Assembly (NCBI RefSeq): GCF_900111575.1
Contig: NZ_FOIF01000007.1
Location: 1-64,000 of the forward strand
Direction: 5' to 3'
Length of the DNA: 64,000 nt
Source of the DNA: Anaerobranca gottschalkii DSM 13577
GTDB taxonomy: Bacteria > Bacillota > Proteinivoracia > Proteinivoracales > Proteinivoracaceae
Position numbers and translations under genes: made by a program. Shown piece after piece: positions 1 to 6,950 of the stretch. The notes below the pieces were generated by a model, which did not search any database, had not been told where the DNA came from, and was given only the letters and a program-made list of their open reading frames with translations. The first letter of the stretch is position 1. Each line of letters opens with the position of its first letter.

Positions 1-17
1 AAAGTTTAAAATTTGAC

Positions 18-58
18 AAAAAAATATCCTTGTATTTACTGGTATTACAAGGTTTTTT
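18..58. terminator. Intrinsic terminator at the left edge, probably bidirectional
   Basis: Arms CCTTGTA (28-34) and TACAAGG (46-52) form a hairpin. It is followed on the plus strand by T6 (53-58), and on the minus strand by a T7 run (complement of A18-A24). It most likely ends a plus-strand gene lying left of the window. No gene is visible in bases 1-236. Confidence 0.7.
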
Positions 59-93
59 GATTTGTTATTTAGTTTTTTGGTGAAAAACTCGGG

Positions 94-107
94 AAAACAC
101 TTGTTCG
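94..107. promoter_or_regulatory. Distal LexA operator (SOS box) upstream of lexA
   Basis: Read on the minus strand this is CGAACAAGTGTTTT, which keeps the CGAAC-N4-GTT core of Gram-positive LexA (DinR) boxes. It lies 143 bp before the lexA ATG and 76 bp upstream of a second box, so two LexA dimers may bind here. The match is by eye; binding is inferred. Confidence 0.55.
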
Positions 108-169
108 GTCAATAGTTTTGTGAAAAAAGATTTCAAATCTCCAGATCTTCTTTATAGCTAGCAAAAAAC

Positions 170-183
170 AGAACTAACGTTTG
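170..183. promoter_or_regulatory. Proximal LexA operator overlapping the lexA -35 region
   Basis: AGAACTAACGTTTG keeps GAAC-N4-GTT of the Gram-positive SOS box and overlaps the TTGCAT -35 element at 181-186. LexA bound here would block polymerase, the usual autorepression layout. Confidence 0.6.
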
Positions 184-208
184 CATTTATGGAATATTAT
201 GTTATAAT
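181..208 (+). promoter_or_regulatory. lexA promoter (sigma-A type, extended -10)
   Basis: TTGCAT (181-186), a 16-bp spacer, then TATAAT (203-208) preceded by TG at the extended -10 position. The same TGTTATAAT block recurs before mutS, miaB and the FMN lipoprotein gene. Confidence 0.7.
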
Positions 209-236
209 AAATTAAAAGGAGTTGGGAGGTTTTATA

Positions 237-860
237 ATGGAATTATATGAATTAACTGATAGACAAAAAGATATATTGGAATTTATACAGTCTCAAGTTA
301 GATTAAAAGGATATCCTCCTTCTGTTAGGGAAATAGGTCTGGCCGTTGGTTTAAAATCTAGTTCTACAGTCCATGCCCATCTAGCTAAATTAGAAGAATT
401 AGGATATATTAGACGAGATCCTACAAAACCAAGGGCTATAGAATTACTATATGGCCAAGATGATACTATTATCTCAAGTCCAGGGGTGATTCAAGTTCCA
501 GTAGTAGGAAAAGTAACTGCTGGGTTACCTATACTAGCTCAAGAGAATATTGAAGAATATTTTCCTGTCCCTGAAAATTTCATTAAAGGTTCTTACAAGA
601 CCTTTATGTTATCGGTTATTGGTGATAGTATGGTCAATGTTGGAATATTTAATGGTGATCTAGTTCTTGTTCAACAAACTAATCATGCTAATAATGGAGA
701 TATTGTTGTAGCTTTAATTGAAGATGAGGCGACAATTAAAAGATTTTATAAAGAAAAAGATTGCATTAGACTGCAACCTGAAAATGAACATTACGATCCT
801 ATTTTAGTTAAAAATCCTTTAATATTAGGTAAAGTAATAGGTTTATTTAGGAGTCTTTAG
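237..860 (+). CDS. lexA: LexA, SOS-response repressor and self-cleaving protease
   Basis: A 207-aa LexA. The N-terminal winged helix (about residues 1-70) binds SOS boxes. The C-terminal S24 domain carries the self-cleavage site Ala95-Gly96 in KVTAGLP, the nucleophile Ser131 in GDSM and the general base Lys168 in TIKRF. RecA filaments on single-stranded DNA trigger cleavage and derepress repair genes. The ATG at 237 is chosen because GGGAGG (224-229) sits 7 nt before it; an in-frame TTG at 222 abuts that site and is unlikely. It is the only plus-strand gene here, and its last 14 bases overlap the end of the convergent next gene. Two LexA boxes precede it. Confidence 0.97.
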   Translation: MELYELTDRQKDILEFIQSQVRLKGYPPSVREIGLAVGLKSSSTVHAHLAKLEELGYIRRDPTKPRAIELLYGQDDTIISSPGVIQVPVVGKVTAGLPILAQENIEEYFPVPENFIKGSYKTFMLSVIGDSMVNVGIFNGDLVLVQQTNHANNGDIVVALIEDEATIKRFYKEKDCIRLQPENEHYDPILVKNPLILGKVIGLFRSL

Positions 861-1182
861 TTACAAAACCTTTGTATTCAAAGGGAAAATTGTATTTTCT
901 ATCTTCTACCCAATCCTCTACCATTTTCTTAAAATATTTAATATGATTTAACTCTTCTACCAAAAAATTAGCTAAGTCAATGTAATCATATTCTGCATGA
1001 ATTAAGTAACTATCTTCCCTGTCATCTACTAATCTTTTTAAAGTCCAATCCCATTGATGTACTTTTATTTCAATGGTGGTTGGATTTTTTAATTTAAATT
1101 CTATCTTAATTTTTCTAGTTCTATATGGATTGTTTTTTTCTATGGAGAAACTCTTAACTCGGGTTAATAATTTTTTAGTCAA
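847..1182 (-). CDS. Hypothetical protein, 111 aa, convergent with lexA
   Basis: I do not recognise a family. The protein is soluble, charged and rich in Lys, Glu and aromatic residues, with no signal peptide or membrane segment. The start is TTG, supported by GGAGGG (1189-1194) 6 nt upstream. The 3' end overlaps the lexA 3' end by 14 bp on the opposite strand, so both reading frames use the same bases. The good ribosome-binding site and full-length frame suggest a real gene of unknown function. Confidence 0.6.
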   Translation of the reverse strand: MTKKLLTRVKSFSIEKNNPYRTRKIKIEFKLKNPTTIEIKVHQWDWTLKRLVDDREDSYLIHAEYDYIDLANFLVEELNHIKYFKKMVEDWVEDRKYNFPFEYKGFVTKDS

Positions 1183-1267
1183 AATAATCCCTCCTTTATA
1201 ACATTGTATTCAGGAGGAATTATTTTCTGACATAAAAATCTATAATTTTTAAGAGGCTAATGTTTTC

Positions 1268-2527
1268 TTATTTAATATTTATTACATTATCAAAGGCTTT
1301 CGCTATAGCAATTTTTCCGTGTTGATAAGTTAAAGCTCCTTGTACATAACCTATATACGGCTCTCTAATGGGGGCATCTGCACTTAGCTCTATAGAAGCC
1401 CCTTGTATAAAAGTACCTGCTGCCATAATCACAGGGTTTTGATATCCAGGTAACTGGTCCGGAATTGGTGTAGAATAGGAATCAATTGGTGAATTGTGTT
1501 GAATTTCTTGACAAAATTTAATTAATTTATCTTCATTATAAAAAATGATAGCTTGCACAATATCTGTTCTCTTAGCATCAAACTTCGGATGAACATCAAA
1601 ACCTAATTTTTCAGCTAAATATGCTGTTAATATTGAAACTTTTAATGAATCAGCTACTACTTTGGGAGCGATGAATAAACCTTGATAAAATGGTAGGTTG
1701 ACATTTAAGGTTGCCCCTACTTCTTTGCCTAGACCCGGTGCCGTTAGTTGTTCTGCCACCTTTTTAATTAACTCTTCTTTACCAACAACATATCCCCCAG
1801 TATAAGCTAATCCCCCGCCGGGATTTTTAATTAAACTACCGGTAATAATATCTGCACCAACATCAGTTGGCTCCAGTTCTTCAGTAAATTCACCATAACA
1901 ATTATCAACAAATATAATTATTTCAGAATTAATTCCTTTTACCCTTTGAATTATTTCTGCCATTTCAGCTATAGTAATAGATTTATTTAGGGAGTATCCT
2001 TTGGATCTTTGAATAGCAACTACTTTAGTATTAGGTGTAATCTCCTTTGTTATTCCTTCAAAGTCTAGATCACCATTAGGCAAAAAATCTACGTGGCTAT
2101 ATTCAACCCCTTTTGCAATAAGTGATTGAGGATGCTCGATAATCCCTATAGTTTTTTCTAAGGTATCATAAGGTTTACCTGTTACATATAGTAGTTTATC
2201 ACCGGGATTTAGTAAAGCGAATAAGCATGTTGAGATACAATGGGTTCCAGATACGAATTGTTGCCTAACCAAAGCCCCTTCTGTGTTGAAAATACTGGCA
2301 TAGACGTTATCTAGACCTTCCCTGCCTAAATCCCCATATCCATATCCGGTACTACCCCAAAGATGACCTTCAGATATTTTATTGTCTTGAAAAGCTTTAA
2401 GAACTTTAAATTGATTATTTTCGGCGATTTCATCAATTTTTTTAAAAATATACCTAAGATCTTCTTCACTTTTATTTAGTAATTCCTTTAATTTATTGCT
2501 TTGTAAAAGTTCTGTCCAATGTTTCAT
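1268..2527 (-). CDS. ynbB: PLP-dependent enzyme, YnbB / methionine gamma-lyase-like (aluminium-resistance family)
   Basis: A 419-aa fold-type I pyridoxal-phosphate enzyme of the family annotated as methionine gamma-lyase-like or aluminium resistance protein (B. subtilis YnbB). Visible features are the N-terminal WGSTGYGYGD loop (about 57-66), the QFVSGTHCIS segment (90-99), Asp208 in FVDNCYGE, which would contact the pyridine nitrogen, and Lys234 in SLIKNPGG, the likely Schiff-base lysine. The exact substrate is not established for the family. The start ATG has GGAGGTAG about 13 nt upstream, a rather long gap. In B. subtilis ynbB also lies next to spoVK; here three small genes separate them and hflX is missing. 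Confidence 0.88.
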   Translation of the reverse strand: MKHWTELLQSNKLKELLNKSEEDLRYIFKKIDEIAENNQFKVLKAFQDNKISEGHLWGSTGYGYGDLGREGLDNVYASIFNTEGALVRQQFVSGTHCISTCLFALLNPGDKLLYVTGKPYDTLEKTIGIIEHPQSLIAKGVEYSHVDFLPNGDLDFEGITKEITPNTKVVAIQRSKGYSLNKSITIAEMAEIIQRVKGINSEIIIFVDNCYGEFTEELEPTDVGADIITGSLIKNPGGGLAYTGGYVVGKEELIKKVAEQLTAPGLGKEVGATLNVNLPFYQGLFIAPKVVADSLKVSILTAYLAEKLGFDVHPKFDAKRTDIVQAIIFYNEDKLIKFCQEIQHNSPIDSYSTPIPDQLPGYQNPVIMAAGTFIQGASIELSADAPIREPYIGYVQGALTYQHGKIAIAKAFDNVINIK

Positions 2528-2627
2528 TTTTTGATTACTACCTCCAAATAATTTATACCTAATTATACCATAATTAGAGTATTGATCACTAGATTATTAT
2601 GGTTTTTTAAAGAAAATATATTATGGT

Positions 2628-2819
2628 TCATAATTTTTTTACATATTGGTTGCAAATAGGACATTGGGAAAATATATTTGCCTTCATTCTTAAGACTGTT
2701 TTACTTTCTTGATAACCAATTTTTTCACCTTGTGCTTTACCAATCCTTCTACCCAAAGCATAACCTAATAAAAAAATGGTATTAACGCTTATAAAGATTA
2801 TAATTATCTTTTCGAACAT
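2628..2819 (-). CDS. Small membrane-anchored protein with a C-terminal CPxC motif, 63 aa
   Basis: Unrecognised. One hydrophobic N-terminal helix (about residues 4-22) is followed by a basic stretch and CPICNQY near the C terminus, which could bind metal or be redox active. The start is the ATG after GGGGGCGG. It overlaps the upstream membrane-protein gene by 38 bp, so it is probably translationally coupled as the last gene of the spoVK operon. Confidence 0.6.
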   Translation of the reverse strand: MFEKIIIIFISVNTIFLLGYALGRRIGKAQGEKIGYQESKTVLRMKANIFSQCPICNQYVKKL

Positions 2820-3345
2820 ATAACCGCCCCCTGTAAATAAAATATGTTTGGATTACAGAGTATGCAATTACAGACATAAAGGCATACTGATAATCAAAAT
2901 AGAACAATAAAAGAAGTAAATTAAGAGTTACTATTCCCACTTCTACAAAGCCAAATTTTTTAGCTAGATTATTCCCAAACTCATCGATCTTATAGTCTAA
3001 TAAATCATCAGAGAGATTGATAAATAACATTAAGATTATATAGTATAAAAAGGTTTTAAATCCGAATACCAAAAAACCGACGATTAAAATTATAATACTT
3101 TCAAAAATACCGTTTAGATTAAATATATAATGGATTTTAAATTTATCTACCATTCCTATAGCATATGCTGCCCACAAACAGGCTATCGAAACATTTTTAT
3201 CAAGGAGTACAGCACAAGTAGTAAGGATTAAATAATAGGGAAAATGTTCAAATTTCCCTTCCCCATCATTGACATCATCCATATATTTTATAACTACACC
3301 GATAAACAAGAAAGCTAAAAAGATTTTAAATAAGTTTATTAACAT
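2782..3345 (-). CDS. Polytopic membrane protein, 187 aa, in the spoVK operon
   Basis: Unrecognised. There are about five hydrophobic segments. Two acidic motifs are visible: YMDDVND near residue 21, and DDLLDYKID near residue 113. The second has the DDxxDxxxD spacing of UbiA-type prenyltransferases, although the protein is far shorter than that family (about 280-300 aa), so this is only a hint. The start ATG has GGGAGGTGA at good distance. The gene overlaps the upstream GTPase by 20 bp and the downstream CPxC gene by 38 bp, which suggests coupled translation and related function. Confidence 0.7.
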   Translation of the reverse strand: MLINLFKIFLAFLFIGVVIKYMDDVNDGEGKFEHFPYYLILTTCAVLLDKNVSIACLWAAYAIGMVDKFKIHYIFNLNGIFESIIILIVGFLVFGFKTFLYYIILMLFINLSDDLLDYKIDEFGNNLAKKFGFVEVGIVTLNLLLLLFYFDYQYAFMSVIAYSVIQTYFIYRGRLYVRKDNYNLYKR

Positions 3346-3913
3346 ATTTTATCACCTCCCTCATTCCTTCACCCGTTTTTGCTGAAACAGGTAAAACAAT
3401 AGCCTTTGAAAAATCATTTTTGATTCGGGGAACTGTTAGTTGTCCTCTCTCTATATCAATTTTATTAGCCAAAATTAAATAGTTATTTTGTTGTAAACCA
3501 AAATCATAAATTTCTTTATCTATAATACTATCACTTACATAGCAACTACTATCTATTACATGGAAAATGGCAGAAGCTTGCTTAAATTGCTGCAAGGTTT
3601 GGGCTATACCCTCCCTTATTGTATCTATGTGATGAATTATAGGTAAAATACCACAAGAGTCCATAACTGATATTTCGATCTTCCCTTTTCCTTTCTTTAT
3701 AGGAATGGTAAAATCATGGATATTTAATGTATGGTTTGCTTTATCACTGACAAGTAAATTTATTCCTTCATCTATAGACAATTTTTTTTTATATTTATGA
3801 CCATTATGGTGAATAAAAGTATAAGTCAAATTATCGACATTGAATTGCTTAATTAATTGAATGATAAATAGTGTTTTACCAACATTAGGTTTACCGACAA
3901 CTAAAATTTTCAT
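3326..3913 (-). CDS. Small Era/TrmE-type GTPase, 195 aa, coupled to spoVK
   Basis: A single-domain P-loop GTPase. Motifs are G1 GKPNVGKT (7-14), G3 DSCG (85-88), G4 NKID (150-153) and G5 SAKTG (177-181). The G3 motif has Ser-Cys in place of the common TxG pattern. No other domain is attached and the substrate is unknown. Its ATG overlaps the spoVK stop by 4 bp (ATGA), and GGAGG lies 6-8 nt upstream, so translation is probably coupled. The pairing of an AAA+ ATPase, a GTPase and membrane proteins in one operon suggests a sporulation-stage complex, but this is inference. Confidence 0.85.
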   Translation of the reverse strand: MKILVVGKPNVGKTLFIIQLIKQFNVDNLTYTFIHHNGHKYKKKLSIDEGINLLVSDKANHTLNIHDFTIPIKKGKGKIEISVMDSCGILPIIHHIDTIREGIAQTLQQFKQASAIFHVIDSSCYVSDSIIDKEIYDFGLQQNNYLILANKIDIERGQLTVPRIKNDFSKAIVLPVSAKTGEGMREVIKYVNKLI

Positions 3914-4839
3914 TTTAAACCTCCTTCTGTAATATCTTCTTTTTCAATGATCATCAATTTTTCTTTGGTGATATTTCTTTCTTTTAACAATCGGACTGCT
4001 TGAAGGCGAATTGCTTTTTCAATGATGTTCCGCACTAATCTAGCATTAGAAAAATTTATAGGATTTTCACTAAAATGTTTTTCTAAAATAGATCTTAGCT
4101 TTAATTCTGCATCTTTACTAAATTTATAGTCCCTTTGTTTTAACATTAATTTACCAATTTCTATTAAATCATCTATTTTATAATTCTTAAAGTTAATATG
4201 AATAGGAAACCTTGATTTAAGGCCAGGATTTGTTTTTAAAAAATATTCCATTTGTTCTTCATATCCTGCCAATATTAATACAAATTGTTCTTTTTTATCT
4301 TCCATTGCTTTTACTAATGTATCAATAGCTTCTTTACCGAAGTCCTTTTCACCCCCTCTTGCTAATGAGTAAGCCTCATCGATGAAAAGTATTCCTCCCA
4401 TTGCTGAATTGATTTTTTCCCTAGTTTTTTGAGCAGTTTGCCCTATATACTCTCCCACTAAATCTGCCCTTTCTACTTCCACTAGATGTCCTTTATCTAA
4501 TATTTCTAAGTGCTTAAAAATCTTTCCTAATATTCTCGCTACTGTGGTTTTTCCTGTTCCAGGATTACCTTTAAAAATCATATGTAAAACTATAGGCTGA
4601 GTTTGCAAACCTTGTTCTTTTCTTTTTTTTTGTATAGTTATAAAAGCTTCTAATTCTCTGATGAAGTCTTTAATTTCCTCAAGACCTATTAATTCATCTA
4701 ATTCTTTAGTAGGATCTATAGAAACTAAATCAATTTTGTTACTTTTTTCTCCTTCAGTATCGCCCTTTAATAATCTAATAGCATCGACAGGGTTTAACCT
4801 TCCCTTTTTTAATTTTTCAAAGATGTCATCATCTCTCAT
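3910..4839 (-). CDS. spoVK: SpoVK, CbxX/CfqX-type AAA+ ATPase of sporulation
   Basis: A 309-aa AAA+ protein, close to the length of B. subtilis SpoVK. Walker A is GNPGTGKT (91-98), Walker B is GILFIDEA (149-156), and a downstream FPIHINF region ends the ATPase core. The DELIGLEEIKDFI segment (48-60) is typical of the CbxX/SpoVK group. Family knowledge ties SpoVK to late spore maturation; its molecular substrate is not known. It is the first gene after the two tandem terminators that end the hfq operon, so it starts a new unit that continues into the GTPase and two membrane genes. Confidence 0.92.
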   Translation of the reverse strand: MRDDDIFEKLKKGRLNPVDAIRLLKGDTEGEKSNKIDLVSIDPTKELDELIGLEEIKDFIRELEAFITIQKKRKEQGLQTQPIVLHMIFKGNPGTGKTTVARILGKIFKHLEILDKGHLVEVERADLVGEYIGQTAQKTREKINSAMGGILFIDEAYSLARGGEKDFGKEAIDTLVKAMEDKKEQFVLILAGYEEQMEYFLKTNPGLKSRFPIHINFKNYKIDDLIEIGKLMLKQRDYKFSKDAELKLRSILEKHFSENPINFSNARLVRNIIEKAIRLQAVRLLKERNITKEKLMIIEKEDITEGGLK

Positions 4840-4895
4840 CTAGTTCCCCTCCCTATGTAAATATATTTATAAAAATTACTATATATAACATAATC

Positions 4896-4926
4896 AAAAA
4901 AGAAAAAGTCTTCCAAAGGAAGACTT
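4896..4926 (-). terminator. Second of two tandem terminators after hfq
   Basis: Arms AAGTCTTCC and GGAAGACTT with an AAA loop (4906-4926). On the minus strand it is followed by TTTTTCTTTTTT. Confidence 0.85.
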
Positions 4927-4932
4927 AAACAG

Positions 4933-4956
4933 AAAAAGCGCCTTAACGGCGCTTTT
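4933..4956 (-). terminator. First of two tandem terminators after hfq
   Basis: Arms AAAAGCGCC and GGCGCTTTT with loop TTAAC. It is followed by T5 on the minus strand and starts 5 nt after the hfq stop. Two terminators in a row isolate the mutS-to-hfq operon from spoVK. Confidence 0.9.
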
Positions 4957-4961
4957 GAGGA

Positions 4962-5204
4962 TTAATTATTACTTGAATTATTTTGGAAATTTAAGTTTAG
5001 GTTCTTATGTGGAACAATTGTAGAAACAGCATGTTTATAAATAAGTTGCTGCTTACCATCGTTTTCTAATAGAATTGTGAAACTATCAAAACCTTTGACA
5101 TAACCTTTTAATTGGATTCCACTAACTAAATATATAGTTACTGGAGCATTATCCTTTCTAATTGAATTTAAGATTAAATCTTGCAAATTAATTCCTTTAC
5201 TCAT
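4962..5204 (-). CDS. hfq: Hfq, RNA chaperone
   Basis: An 80-aa Sm-like protein forming a hexameric ring that binds small RNAs and mRNAs. The Sm1 region ([20 protein letters not shown]) and the Sm2 motif [10 protein letters not shown] are both present. The C-terminal tail is short and Asn-rich. The start at 5204 is chosen because GGAGG (5213-5217) lies 8 nt before it; a frame opening at 5219 would put the site inside the gene. It follows miaA by 47 bp, the classic miaA-hfq pair, and ends the mutS operon before two terminators. Confidence 0.97.
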   Translation of the reverse strand: MSKGINLQDLILNSIRKDNAPVTIYLVSGIQLKGYVKGFDSFTILLENDGKQQLIYKHAVSTIVPHKNLNLNFQNNSSNN

Positions 5205-5251
5205 GCTTATAACCTCCATATTATGTTTGAATTGATAAATTTATATATTCG

Positions 5252-6181
5252 CTATAAAATTTGTTTTTCCTTCATCTTTTCCAATATTTTTGTAATAATA
5301 TCTTCTTTTTTCATTTTAGTTATATCTAACCAATAAATACCTTCCATACCTCTAAACCAAGTAAGTTGTCTTTTAGCATATCGGCGAGTATCCCTCTTCA
5401 ATATTTCCACCATTTTATCATAATCTAACCTTCCTTCTAGGTATTCAATAACTTGCTTATAGCCTATTCCCTTCATGGAATTTGCTTCTTTAGAAATACC
5501 TTTAGCTAACAAAGCCCTAACTTCATCAACTAACCCTTGTTTTAACATAATATCTACCCTATCGTTTACCCTCTTGTATAAAATTTCTCTATCCATAGTT
5601 AATCCTATGTATAAGATATTGTTATTAGTATGTTTTTTTTCCTGAAGATTATAAATAGAATTACCTGAAAGCTCATAAACTTCTAGTGCCCTAATAACCC
5701 TTTTATAATCATTAGGATGCAATTTTTCATAGGCTATGGGGTCTTTATCTTTTAAAAGGGAATGTAAATACTCCTTCCCCTTATTTATCATAATCTCATA
5801 ATACTTTTTCCTTACAGCCTCATCTTGTGGTATTTGATTTAAAGTAAAATCCTCCGTTAATGCCCGGATATATAAACCTGTACCGCCAACTACAATAGGT
5901 AATTTACCCCGTTCTTTGATCTCCCTAATTGTTTTTTGTGATAAAATTTGATAATCATAAACACTAAATTCTTCATCAGGTTCTATTATATCTATTAAGT
6001 GGTGGGGTATACCCTCCATTTCTTCTTTAGTTGGTTTCGCTGTACCTATATCCATCCCTTTATAAATTAGCATAGAATCAGCAGAAATAATTTCATCATT
6101 GGTTTGTTTTGCCAACTGGATTGATAGAGCTGTCTTGCCACTGGCAGTAGGTCCTAAAATAACCACATAATTATCTTCCAT
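5252..6181 (-). CDS. miaA: MiaA, tRNA dimethylallyltransferase
   Basis: A 309-aa enzyme that transfers a dimethylallyl group to N6 of A37 in tRNAs reading UNN codons; MiaB, encoded upstream at 11.4-12.7 kb, then adds a methylthio group. Visible are the P-loop GPTASGKT (10-17), the DSMLIYKGMDIGTAKP segment, GGTGLYIRAL and RDTRRYAKRQLTWFRG. Full length. The start ATG follows AAAGGGGGAAAAA. It lies between the methyltransferase gene and hfq in one operon. Confidence 0.97.
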   Translation of the reverse strand: MEDNYVVILGPTASGKTALSIQLAKQTNDEIISADSMLIYKGMDIGTAKPTKEEMEGIPHHLIDIIEPDEEFSVYDYQILSQKTIREIKERGKLPIVVGGTGLYIRALTEDFTLNQIPQDEAVRKKYYEIMINKGKEYLHSLLKDKDPIAYEKLHPNDYKRVIRALEVYELSGNSIYNLQEKKHTNNNILYIGLTMDREILYKRVNDRVDIMLKQGLVDEVRALLAKGISKEANSMKGIGYKQVIEYLEGRLDYDKMVEILKRDTRRYAKRQLTWFRGMEGIYWLDITKMKKEDIITKILEKMKEKQIL

Positions 6182-6193
6182 TTTTTTCCCCCT

Positions 6194-6950
6194 TTAAAGG
6201 CGAATTATTCCATATTTCACATTACTACTTTTTTTAGAAAAGGTTTCGGTGATTCCTAACTGAGAAAAATCGTAGTTACGATTATTTTTTACAATTACGA
6301 ATTTTTTAGCCACCCTTTTCCCTTCATTGATAGTTTCTTTAGTTAGGGAACACCTCTCAGCAAAAAATCTTAATGGTTGAAGATGGGAGGATTTCTCGAT
6401 AGGGGTATCAAACATAGGGTCAAAATACACTATATCATAGGAATTACTTTGACAATTACATAAAAATTGAACATAATCTTCATTTAAAGGTTTTATTCTA
6501 TTGGCAAAACTATTAATTTCTTTCCATTTATTATAATTGCCTTTTAAACCATCGGAAATTATGGCTTTTATTTTTTTCTAAAGAAGTAACCAAACCATTT
6601 TCTCCGCTTAAATAGCTCCAAACCAATGAATCAGCTCCAAATCCCATAGTACAATCTAAAATACTAAATCCATTGATATCACCACAGATAGTTGTAAAAA
6701 TGTCTTCCTTTCCATTAACAATTCCTTTGATCCTTAGCATTGCCATACTAGGATGATAAAATAACTTATGACCTTGATAATGGCATACCAAACCTTCTTT
6801 GGTAACTACTAAGTAGGCAGTATTATCTTTAGAGAGATTACCTATTTTATCTCTCGGTATAAAGGGTAAATCTAAAAATTTACTGTAATTTAACCCTTTA
6901 GATAACAAATTATCATTTGGTCGTTGGGCGGTAGTTATTATTATATTCAA
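6194..6950 (-). pseudogene. RsmJ-like SAM methyltransferase gene interrupted by a one-base frameshift
   Basis: The first part (TTG at 6948-6950 to a stop at 6531) reads as a class I SAM-dependent methyltransferase: DCTMGFGADSLVWSYL is the SAM-binding motif I. The frame is lost at an A7 run (coding strand; T7 at 6571-6577 on the plus strand). Removing one A gives LEKIKAIISDGLKGNYNKW and then continuous sequence through the catalytic-type motif YFDPMFD to the stop at 6194. The repaired product would be about 251 aa, matching the RsmJ/YhiQ-related family (16S rRNA G1516 methyltransferase in E. coli). The start directly abuts the mutL stop. It may be a true inactivation, a sequencing error, or a gene rescued by slippage. 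Confidence 0.85.

Noticed and set aside
4840-4895. Sigma-E promoter for spoVK
   Set aside because: Only loose matches (GTTATATA and A/T-rich -10 candidates) in very AT-rich DNA; not distinguishable from chance.
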